A program made the position numbers and the translations under genes. A stretch of DNA of 33,236 nucleotides from assembly GCA_910579545.1 (NCBI GenBank), contig CAJTVI010000024.1:1-33236 (forward strand), written 5' to 3'. The notes beneath the pieces were generated by a model. The model did no database searches. It worked only from the letters and a program-made list of their open reading frames with translations, and was not told where the DNA came from. This document shows, piece after piece, positions 16,085 through 22,588 of this stretch. Each line of letters begins with the position of its first letter. The first letter of the stretch is position 1. The DNA is from an uncultured Oscillospiraceae bacterium (GTDB taxonomy: Bacteria; Bacillota; Clostridia; Oscillospirales; Ruminococcaceae).

Positions 16085-16896
16085 AAAAACTACTGGCCAT
16101 TCTTGGCGGCATCCTGGCGCTGGCACTGCTGGCCGCGGGGGTGATCTTTGGGGTCAAACAGCTGGCCCCCAAGCCCCCCGCCGCCAGTACGCCGGCGGCC
16201 TCGGCCGCCGGCCCCGAGCTGGACGTCTACAAGCCGGTGGCCGACTATGCCGAAATGCTGGACGCGCTGGATTTTGCCAAAACCCGCAACCAGGACACGG
16301 TGGGCTGGCTCAAGATCCCGGGCACCGACATCAACAACTGCGTGGTGCAAAGCTTTGACAACACCTTTTACCTGCGCCGCGACGAGCAAAAGCAGTACGC
16401 CAACGAGGGCTGCTACTACATGGACTACGAGTGCTCGGTGGGCGCCCGCGCAGACCTTAGCCCCAACACCATCATCTACGGCCACAGCTGGGACGACGAC
16501 CCCGACGGCATCAAGTTTGGCCAGCTCTTCCGCTTTGTGGATACCGAGTTTGCCAAAGCCAACCCCTGCTTTGAATTTTGCACCCAGCAGGACGCCATGA
16601 CCTGGCAGATCTTTGCGGTGGCCTACACCAACATCAGCTTTGATTACATCCACCCCCAGATCTCGGGGGCCGAGATGGTGGAGGTGGCCAACACCGCCAT
16701 GGAAAAATCCTTTTACGATTACGGGGTAACGGTGACCGAGACCGACAAGATCATCACCCTGTCCACCTGCGTGGTGGGCTTTGGCGGGCACGACAACCGG
16801 CTGATCGTGATGGCAAAGCTGCTGGACGAGGACGCCGAAGTCCCCGAGACCGCCGCGTTTACCGAGCGCCCCGAAAAAAAGCAAGGCATCCAGTAA
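16081..16896 (+). CDS. srtB: Class B sortase
   Basis: This 271-residue membrane-anchored cysteine transpeptidase has an N-terminal signal-anchor at residues 4-25, a Pro/Ala linker, and an extracellular catalytic domain. The catalytic triad is visible as H135 in 'NTIIYGHSW', C230 in 'IITLSTC' and R240 in 'GGHDNRLIVMAK'. The class B character comes from 'VGWLKIPGTDINNCVVQ', 'FYLRRDEQKQYANEGCYYMD' and the helix between the His and Cys strands. Class B enzymes cut NPQTN/NPQTG-like or (S/P)PXTG motifs between Thr and Gly and attach the protein to peptidoglycan. The upstream protein ends in NPQTG, so it is the obvious candidate substrate. The ATG overlaps the upstream stop codon (ATGA), implying coupled translation. 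The polar C-terminal tail (251-271) is non-catalytic. Confidence 0.92.
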   Translation: MKKLLAILGGILALALLAAGVIFGVKQLAPKPPAASTPAASAAGPELDVYKPVADYAEMLDALDFAKTRNQDTVGWLKIPGTDINNCVVQSFDNTFYLRRDEQKQYANEGCYYMDYECSVGARADLSPNTIIYGHSWDDDPDGIKFGQLFRFVDTEFAKANPCFEFCTQQDAMTWQIFAVAYTNISFDYIHPQISGAEMVEVANTAMEKSFYDYGVTVTETDKIITLSTCVVGFGGHDNRLIVMAKLLDEDAEVPETAAFTERPEKKQGIQ

Positions 16897-16901
16897 AAGG
16901 C

Positions 16902-16922
16902 GGGCCGCGCCCCGCGCGGCCC
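16902..16922 (+). other. Perfect 9-bp GC hairpin after the sortase gene
   Basis: GGGCCGCGC-CCC-GCGCGGCCC pairs perfectly 5 bases after the sortase stop. No T-tract follows, so it more likely stabilises or modulates the transcript than ends it. No promoter is apparent between it and flgB. Confidence 0.5.
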
Positions 16923-17006
16923 AAAGCGCGGGTAACGGCAGCCGGGCCCGCGGCTACACAAAACGCCGCTGCAAAAAAACGCTCCCAAAAAGGAGGAATC
17001 CCCGCC

Positions 17007-17363
17007 ATGTTTTTTAACGATATGACCTTTCGCATGATGCAGACCGGGCTGGACGCGCTCTCGCTCGAGCAAAAAATGATCCTGCAAAACCTGGCCAACG
17101 TCAGCACCCCGGGCTACCAGGCCAAAACGGTCAGCTTTGCCGAGGTGCTGAAGGGGGCGGGGGCCAAACAGAACGGCGGGCTCACCATCCGCGCCACCGT
17201 CAACGAGGAGCATGACCCCATGCGCCCGGACGAAAACACGGTGGACGCCGACCGCGAAAGCCTCAAGCTCTACAACAACTACGTGCAGCAGGTCGCCATG
17301 TACAACCAGATCAGCGACAGCTTCAGCAACATGCGGTACGTCTTTAACCAGTTTACCCGCTAA
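17007..17363 (+). CDS. flgB: Flagellar proximal rod protein FlgB
   Basis: This 118-residue rod subunit assembles between the MS-ring/FliE and the distal rod. The family mark is 'QNLANVSTPGYQAKTVSF' near residues 28-45, and the C-terminal coiled-coil-forming helix contains 'LYNNYVQQVAMYNQISDSF'. Rod proteins are exported by the flagellar type III apparatus without a cleaved signal, and none is present. The start has AAAAAGGAGG 11 bases ahead. It is the first gene of the flagellar cluster, 110 bases after the sortase gene on the same strand, with no evident promoter in the gap. Confidence 0.93.
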   Translation: MFFNDMTFRMMQTGLDALSLEQKMILQNLANVSTPGYQAKTVSFAEVLKGAGAKQNGGLTIRATVNEEHDPMRPDENTVDADRESLKLYNNYVQQVAMYNQISDSFSNMRYVFNQFTR

Positions 17364-17541
17364 GGCGGCCCGGCCAAAAACAGGCGCGGCCCAAACGCCG
17401 CCCGGCCAAACCGGCCCGGCGCAAAACCGGCCGCCAAAACCCCCGCGCCCGCTAAAGGGCCCGGGGCCAAAACAGCAAAACCCAAAACCCCGCGCCCGCA
17501 AAGCGGCGGCGACCGGGGGCCAAAACAGGGGGGACAACACC
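17364..17541 (+). other. Low-complexity spacer between flgB and flgC
   Basis: This 178-base stretch is made largely of GGCC and CAAAAC blocks (CGGCCAAA recurs several times). It can form many alternative GGCC stems. The flgC frame happens to stay open through it, but there is no ribosome site or conserved rod-protein sequence, so I see no gene here. Confidence 0.55.
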
Positions 17542-17994
17542 ATGTCATTTCTCAATTCCATGAGCATCACCGGCTCGGCCCTCACCGCCGAGCGGCTGCG
17601 GATGGACGTGGCGCTGCAGAACATCGCCAGCGCCCGGGTCACCCGCAGCGCCGACTCGCCCGAGGACGGCGACCCGGTGCCCTACGCCCGCCGGCAGGTC
17701 ATTTTTCAGGAAAAGGCGCTGGATTTTGGCCAGATGCTGCGCCAGCAGAGCGACGCCTCGGTCAACGGCGGGGTGCGGGTGACGAGGGTGGTCAAGAGCG
17801 ACCGGGACTTTATCCCGGTCTACGACCCCGACCACCCCGACGCCAACGAGGAGGGGTATGTCTACTACCCCAACGTGGACACCACCGAGGAGCGCATCGA
17901 CCTGATGGACGCCTCCAACGCCTATGAGGCAAACCTCACCGCGCTGGGCATCGTAAAGGCGCTGGCCCTCAAGAGCCTGGAGATCGGCCGTTAA
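17542..17994 (+). CDS. flgC: Flagellar proximal rod protein FlgC
   Basis: This 150-residue protein fits the FlgC family. The N-terminal helix 'MSITGSALTAERLRMDVALQ' is followed by NIASARV, where NIANANT is usual. The middle has 'YARRQVIFQEK', the C-terminal signature includes 'GYVYYPNVDTTEERIDLMDA', and the last helix ends 'NAYEANLTALGIVKALALKS'. The ATG at 17542 has AGGGGGG 8 bases upstream. FlgC stacks on FlgB in the rod. The degenerate NIAN motif is a minor oddity; other features are normal. Confidence 0.93.
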   Translation: MSFLNSMSITGSALTAERLRMDVALQNIASARVTRSADSPEDGDPVPYARRQVIFQEKALDFGQMLRQQSDASVNGGVRVTRVVKSDRDFIPVYDPDHPDANEEGYVYYPNVDTTEERIDLMDASNAYEANLTALGIVKALALKSLEIGR

Positions 17995-18042
17995 GGCCGT
18001 TAAAGCCGCGGCAGGCAGCCGCAGGGAAAGGCAGGCACAGCG

Positions 18043-18516
18043 TTGAAAGTTGTAATGACCGCCGATTACTACACCCAGCACATGCAGGTCACGCGGGAGC
18101 AAAAGCAGGCCTGCATCGGGGTAGTAAAGGAACTTTTGACCCTGGCCTTTGTGGTAAAAGAGCAGGGCTTTTTAAAGTTAGACGAGCTTTTGCACACCGA
18201 GCTGCGGGTGCAGGACCGCTTTCTGCGCCGGGCGGCCGCCATCGTTATCGAGACCTCCAACCAGGAAAGCATCGAGACGGTGCTGTACAACCTCATCTTT
18301 ACCTCCTCCGAGGTAAACAACAACCCCCTGTTTTTCCGCAGCGTGGTGGTGGCCGAAACCATGATCGCGCTGGGCAAGGGGGAGGATATGGACTACATCT
18401 TTGCCCACCTGGTGCCCTCCTTTTTTGGCGAGTACGCCGACCAGGTGGAGGAGACCTACTACCAGGCCAAGCGCGAGCACATGACCCGCGGCCTGCAGGC
18501 GGCCGGCAAGCTGTAA
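18043..18516 (+). CDS. Unknown soluble protein resembling the MotA cytoplasmic loop
   Basis: This protein of about 157 residues has no signal peptide or transmembrane helix. It starts at TTG (18043, AAAGG 11 bases upstream); ATG at 18055 is an alternative. I do not recognise a named family. By eye, 'LAFVVKEQGFLKLDELL' followed by 'DRFLRRAAAIVIETSNQESI' resembles 'LAEEARTSGLLSLEAKL' and 'DDFLKNGMMLVVDAVDAEKV' of the MotA encoded at 29342. After FL, the spacing to the next aromatic pair (FF versus FY) agrees to about one residue, and only a three-residue gap is needed before it. That region of MotA lies between TM2 and TM3 and contacts FliG. The conserved Arg and Glu of MotA align with Lys and Asp here. 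It sits between flgC and fliE inside the flagellar operon, where no standard gene belongs. A motor- or FliG-related role is inference. Confidence 0.75.
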   Translation: MKVVMTADYYTQHMQVTREQKQACIGVVKELLTLAFVVKEQGFLKLDELLHTELRVQDRFLRRAAAIVIETSNQESIETVLYNLIFTSSEVNNNPLFFRSVVVAETMIALGKGEDMDYIFAHLVPSFFGEYADQVEETYYQAKREHMTRGLQAAGKL

Positions 18517-18524
18517 GAACCTGT
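18512..18524 (+). repeat. Short intergenic repeat, copy 1
   Basis: TGTAAGAACCTGT overlaps the stop codon of the MotA-loop-like gene. The same 13 bases occur at 23901-23913 just after fliI, followed by related bases (ATTCACA here, GTTTATA there). Confidence 0.55.
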
Positions 18525-18639
18525 ATTCACAAGCTCACACGGCCGTCTGGGCGGTGATTTTGCCCGCCCGCAGCGCCAAAAAACACAAAGGCAGACAAAG
18601 ACAAGATCAGGCAAGCTTATAAAAAAGGGGGAGGAAATC

Positions 18640-18948
18640 ATGTACATCGTACCACTGGCGGGGATCGAGACCCTTACCCCGCTTGGGCAGACCGAGACCC
18701 TGGCCCAGCAGCCCGGCGCGGGCAGCATCGTGCCCTTTGCCGACCTGCTGGAGGAAGCCCGGGAGAACCTGGCCCAGTCCCAGCAAAAGGTGCAGAGCGA
18801 TGTGTACGGCCTGCTCACCGGCCAGTCCACCGACCTGCACCAGCTCACCATCGACGCCGCCATCCAGCAGGCCTCGGTGGAAATGACCGTACAGCTGACC
18901 TCCCGCGCCGTGGGCGCCTACAAGGAAATCATGCAGATGCAGATTTAA
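18640..18948 (+). CDS. fliE: Flagellar hook-basal body adaptor FliE
   Basis: This 102-residue protein joins the MS-ring (FliF) to the rod (FlgB). Family features are 'FADLLEEARENLAQSQQKV', then 'TGQSTDLHQLTIDAAIQQAS', and the closing helix 'VQLTSRAVGAYKEIMQMQI', typical of FliE C-termini. The start has GGGGGAGG about 6 bases upstream. It precedes fliF by 127 bases of GC-rich, hairpin-forming DNA. The upstream gap 18517-18639 holds only the tail of the short repeat and no gene. Confidence 0.93.
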   Translation: MYIVPLAGIETLTPLGQTETLAQQPGAGSIVPFADLLEEARENLAQSQQKVQSDVYGLLTGQSTDLHQLTIDAAIQQASVEMTVQLTSRAVGAYKEIMQMQI

Positions 18949-19024
18949 GGGGCGTTTCGCCCGGCTGCTTTGCGCGGCCGCTCAAAGGGCATGCGCGGTT
19001 TTGCGCCGCAGACCCCCCGGGTGC

Positions 19025-19043
19025 GGGGCCGCGCCGCGGCCCC
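19025..19043 (+). other. Stable hairpin just upstream of fliF
   Basis: GGGGCCGC-GCC-GCGGCCCC is a perfect 8-bp GC stem. It ends 15 bases before the only SD-like sequence of fliF (GGGAG, 19058-19062), so it may influence fliF translation or mRNA processing. Confidence 0.45.
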
Positions 19044-19075
19044 GGAACGAACAATGTGGGAGAATGGTTGGCTAA

Positions 19076-20689
19076 ATGAAAAATTTTAACTGGAAAAACT
19101 TTTGGCAGGCATTCAAGGACAAACTGCATGCCATCTGGGAAAAATGGAAGGCCCTGAGCAAGCGGGTGCGCTATACCGTGGTCACGGCGGCAGCCTGCAT
19201 CCTCATCCTGGCGCTCATCCTTACCATTGTACTCAATGCGGGCAGGGAGCGTTACCGCACCATCTTCCCGGGCATGACCTCGGGCGAGGCGGTGGAGGTG
19301 TACTCCACCCTCAAGGAGATGGGGGTGCCGGTGGAGATCGACACGAACCAGCAGGTCACCGTGCCCGCCAACCAGTGGGACGCGCTGGTCTTCGAGCTCA
19401 ACAGCCGCGGCTACCCCAAAACCACCCTTTCCTACGATACCTTCAGCTCGGCGGCCGGCTTTACCAGCACCGAGTTTGAAAAGCGGGTTGCCCTGGTGCA
19501 GCAGGCGCAGGACCGCGCCCAGCAGACCCTTTTGCGGCAGGAGGGCATCATCGACGCGGTGGTCACCTTCTGGGTGCCCGAAACCAGCAACTATATCTGG
19601 GACCAGAACAACCAGCAGGTTTCCAGCGCCAGCGCCAGCATCACCATGGCCTCCGGGCACGAGCTCACGGCCGAGCGGGTCATGGCCATCAAGCACCTGC
19701 TGGCCACCACGGTGCCCAAGCTGGACCCCGAGGAGGTCGTGGTCATAGACGCCTCCACCGGCATCGAGATGCTGGGCACCGAGAGCATCACCAGCACCGA
19801 GGAGAGCCAGCGCATCCTCGAGATCCAGGAGCTTTACGCCAAGCGGATGGAGGACAAGGTCCGCCGGCTGCTGACCCCCCGCTATGGGGCGGATGGGGTC
19901 ACGGTGGTGGCCAGCGTGGAGCTGGATTACGACAAGATGGTCACCGAGACCAAGGAGTACCAGCCGCTGGACAACGGCGACGGCGGCGGGGTGCGCCGCC
20001 ACTACGAGGAGAGCAGCATGAGCAGCGGCAACTCCTCGGTGGGGGGCATCGTGGGGGAGGAAAACAACGACGACGTGCCCCAGTACCCCTATGACGACGG
20101 CTCGGGGGTGGTGGGCTCCTCCAGCTCCAGCCGCCTGATCGACTATGACAACAGCTATATCCTCACCCAGATCGAGCGCGGGCAGGCCATCCGCTCGGCC
20201 TCGATCGCGGTGATCGTAAACGACAACGAATTTACCGAGGAAAAAGAGGACACCCTCGTTTCGCTGGTGTCCCGCGCGGTCAACCTCACGGCCGACAAGG
20301 TCATGGTCACCAACCTGGTGGTGGGCACGCCCTTTGCGCCGGCCGTGTCGGACAGCTGGCTGTTCGGCCTCAGCCGTACCCAGGTGATCATTGTGGGCGT
20401 GATCTTCTTTTTGATCCTTCTGCTGGTGCTGCTGATCGTCTTTTTGCTGCGCCGGCGCAAAAAGAAAAAGCAGACCGCCGAGGAGCTGGCAGCGGCCCAG
20501 GCCGCCGAGCAGCAGCGGCTGGACGTGGAGCGGGCGGTGGCCGAGCGCAAGAAAAAACTGCAGGACGAAGCCCTGGCCAACGCCAAGCCCGAGGAGAACG
20601 CCATCGCCGAGGAGATCCGCAGCTTTGCCGAGGAGAACCCGGAGATCACCGCAGAGCTTATCCGCTCGATGATGAAGGAGGAAAAGTAG
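19076..20689 (+). CDS. fliF: Flagellar MS-ring protein FliF
   Basis: This 537-residue membrane protein forms the MS-ring platform. It has TM1 at about residues 33-53, the periplasm-side ring-building motifs ('RTIFPGMTSGEAVEVYSTLK', 'FTSTEFEKRVALVQQAQD' and 'VVVIDASTGIEML'), then TM2 at about 437-460 followed by a basic KKKK stretch. The cytoplasmic tail ends in the FliG-binding segment 'NPEITAELIRSMMKEE'. The insert around 300-350 is Gly/Ser/Asp-rich and looks disordered. The start is forced to 19076 because an in-frame TAA immediately precedes it. GGGAG is 13 bases away, a long spacing. fliG starts one base after its stop. Confidence 0.95.
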   Translation: MKNFNWKNFWQAFKDKLHAIWEKWKALSKRVRYTVVTAAACILILALILTIVLNAGRERYRTIFPGMTSGEAVEVYSTLKEMGVPVEIDTNQQVTVPANQWDALVFELNSRGYPKTTLSYDTFSSAAGFTSTEFEKRVALVQQAQDRAQQTLLRQEGIIDAVVTFWVPETSNYIWDQNNQQVSSASASITMASGHELTAERVMAIKHLLATTVPKLDPEEVVVIDASTGIEMLGTESITSTEESQRILEIQELYAKRMEDKVRRLLTPRYGADGVTVVASVELDYDKMVTETKEYQPLDNGDGGGVRRHYEESSMSSGNSSVGGIVGEENNDDVPQYPYDDGSGVVGSSSSSRLIDYDNSYILTQIERGQAIRSASIAVIVNDNEFTEEKEDTLVSLVSRAVNLTADKVMVTNLVVGTPFAPAVSDSWLFGLSRTQVIIVGVIFFLILLLVLLIVFLLRRRKKKKQTAEELAAAQAAEQQRLDVERAVAERKKKLQDEALANAKPEENAIAEEIRSFAEENPEITAELIRSMMKEEK

Positions 20690-20690
20690 C

Positions 20691-21698
20691 ATGGCGACAA
20701 AGCAAAAGCTTACGCCTACCCAGCGCGCTGCCTCCATCATGATCACCCTGGGCTCCGAGCGGGCCTCCAAGGTGTACAAGTACTTAAAAGAGGACGAGAT
20801 CGAGCAGCTCTCGATCGAGATCGCCAAGCTGGACCGCATCACCCCCGAGGAGATGCAGGGCAACATCGAGGATTTTTACGGCCTGTGCGTCACCCAAAAG
20901 GTCATCAACGAGGGGGGCGTGCTCTACGCCCGGGACATCCTCGAAAAGGCCTTTGGCCCCGAGCAGGCCAGCAGCTACATGGAGCGGCTGTCCAAATCGC
21001 TGCAGACCCGGGCCTTTGAGTTCGTGCGCAAGGCCGACTACCGCAGCCTTCAGATGATGCTCCAGCCCGAGCACCCGCAAACCATCGCGCTGGTGCTCTC
21101 CTACGCCCGCAGCGAGCAGGCGGCCCAGATCATCGGCGAGCTCCCGCGCGAAAAGCAGATCGACGTGATCGAGCGGATCGCCAACATCGACAGCGTCTCC
21201 CCCGAGATGATCCGCATCGTGGAGGAGACGATGGGCAAGCGGTTTGCCAACATCGCCTCGGCCGAGCAGGTGGAGGTGGGCGGCGTGCCCTATGTGGCCG
21301 AGATCGTCAACCGGGTGGACCGCGCTACCGAAAAATACATCTTTGAGCGGCTGGACGAGCGCAATCCCTCCCTGTCCGAAGAGATCCACAAGCTGATGTT
21401 CGTCTTTGAGGACGTGACCAAGCTGGACGATTTCGCCATCCAGCGGTTCATCCGGGACGTGGATACCAAGGACCTGGCGGTGGCCCTCAAGGCCACCACC
21501 GAAGAGGTCAAGGAGTGCATCTTCCGCAACATGTCCGCCCGTATGCGCGAGACCATCCAGCAGGACATCCAGTACCTCAACAACGTGCGCATGCGCGATG
21601 TGGAGGAGGCGCAGCAGAAGATCGTGGAAACCATTACACGGCTCGAGGCCGAAGGCCAGCTGGTGATCGCCCGCGGCGAGGAGGATGCAATTGTTTGA
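20691..21698 (+). CDS. fliG: Flagellar motor switch protein FliG
   Basis: This 335-residue rotor protein transmits stator force and forms the upper C-ring. The N-terminal domain (about 1-110) binds FliF. The middle carries the 'EHPQTIALVLSYARSEQAAQ' armadillo-type motif that contacts FliM. The C-terminal domain contains 'LMFVFEDVTKLDDFAIQRFI' followed by 'LAVALKATTEEVKECIFRNM', the helix whose charged residues meet MotA. The start is at 20691, directly after the fliF stop, with AAGGAGG upstream inside fliF. It overlaps the start of fliH, so the three genes are probably translationally linked. Confidence 0.95.
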   Translation: MATKQKLTPTQRAASIMITLGSERASKVYKYLKEDEIEQLSIEIAKLDRITPEEMQGNIEDFYGLCVTQKVINEGGVLYARDILEKAFGPEQASSYMERLSKSLQTRAFEFVRKADYRSLQMMLQPEHPQTIALVLSYARSEQAAQIIGELPREKQIDVIERIANIDSVSPEMIRIVEETMGKRFANIASAEQVEVGGVPYVAEIVNRVDRATEKYIFERLDERNPSLSEEIHKLMFVFEDVTKLDDFAIQRFIRDVDTKDLAVALKATTEEVKECIFRNMSARMRETIQQDIQYLNNVRMRDVEEAQQKIVETITRLEAEGQLVIARGEEDAIV

Positions 21699-22479
21699 TA
21701 GGGTCATCAAGCAGGCGGTGGTCAGCGAGGAGGACGTGTTCCGGATCCCCGGCCCCGAGGAGCCGCGCGCCGCGCGCAGCCACCGCCCCCCGGGCGGTGA
21801 GCAGGGCGATGAGCCCGGGCCGCACGGCGGGCTGACCGAGGAGGAGGCCGCCGCCCAAAAGAGGCTGGCCGAAGCCCTTGCCGCCCAAAAGGCGGCCGAA
21901 AAAAAGGCGCAGGAACTGGAGGAACTGGCCCAGCGCACCTTAAAGTCCGCCAACGAGCAGTCGGCCCAGATCCTGGCCGCCGCCCGCGAAAAGGCGGCCG
22001 CCCTCTGCGAGGAGGCGCGGCAGCAGGGCTACACCGAGGCTTTGAACCAAACCAGCGAGGAGCTGCGCTCCTGCATCGACCAGGTGCACGCCTTGATGGA
22101 GGAGCTCTCCAAGCGCCAGCAGCAGTATTTTGAGGACTACGGCGAGCAGCTGGAGGACCTTGCCATCACGGTGGCCGAAAAGCTGCTCTTCCACACCATC
22201 GGCACCGACCCCGCCCAGATGGCCGATTTGGTCATGCAGGCGGTGCAGTCGGTCAAGACCGAGGACTGGGTCACGGTGGAGATCTCGGACCAGATGTCCG
22301 GCCTGATGGAGCGCATCCAGCAGCAGTACGCGGCCTACCTCAGCCGGCGGCCGGTGGAGTTCAGCCAAAAGGAGCTGCCCAAGGACGCCTGCGTGGTGCA
22401 GACTCCCTCCGGCATTACCGACGCCTCGATCGCCACACAGCTGGGCAACCTGCGGCAGATGCTGCACCAAAAGCCCTGA
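21691..22479 (+). CDS. fliH: Flagellar export ATPase regulator FliH
   Basis: FliH is the stalk protein that holds the FliI ATPase to the export gate and C-ring. This copy has about 262 residues: a variable N-terminus, a long Ala/Glu/Gln-rich coiled coil (about 55-130), and a C-terminal FliH/HrpE domain with 'DLAITVAEKLLFHTIG' and 'LVMQAVQSVKTEDWVTVEIS'. ATG (21685) and TTG (21691) are in frame. The TTG is preferred because GAGGAGG touches the ATG directly but lies 6 bases before the TTG. It overlaps fliG by a few codons. FliH family membership is inferred mainly from the C-terminal domain and position. Confidence 0.88.
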   Translation: MFDRVIKQAVVSEEDVFRIPGPEEPRAARSHRPPGGEQGDEPGPHGGLTEEEAAAQKRLAEALAAQKAAEKKAQELEELAQRTLKSANEQSAQILAAAREKAAALCEEARQQGYTEALNQTSEELRSCIDQVHALMEELSKRQQQYFEDYGEQLEDLAITVAEKLLFHTIGTDPAQMADLVMQAVQSVKTEDWVTVEISDQMSGLMERIQQQYAAYLSRRPVEFSQKELPKDACVVQTPSGITDASIATQLGNLRQMLHQKP

Positions 22480-22588
22480 GCCGGCCGCGCCGCCCCAAGG
22501 CCCCGCCCGCAGGCGCGTTCTGCGCCCCGGGCTTTGCCCCAAAAGCGCCCCGGCCGCAAAAACCCACCGCCAACCGAGGGAAAGCGCC

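Noticed and set aside
14132..16126. 664-residue open frame antisense to the surface-protein gene
   Set aside because: It is a GC-rich shadow of the real gene: Val/Gly/Ala/His-rich, no ribosome site, no domain. The same applies to long antisense frames over oppA, the opp ATPase genes, fliF, flgE and motA.
16060..16150. Programmed -1 frameshift joining NPQTG to the hydrophobic N-terminus of the sortase
   Set aside because: The geometry is tempting because it would supply the missing hydrophobic segment. There is no slippery heptamer before the stop, and the fusion would put the sortase domain on the cytoplasmic side. Coupled termination-reinitiation at ATGA is simpler.
17950..18660. Separate promoter before the MotA-loop-like gene or fliE
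   Set aside because: TATAAA near 18619 lacks a matching -35 and overlaps the fliE ribosome-site region. I could not find a sigma-28 type TAAA-N15-GCCGATAA either.
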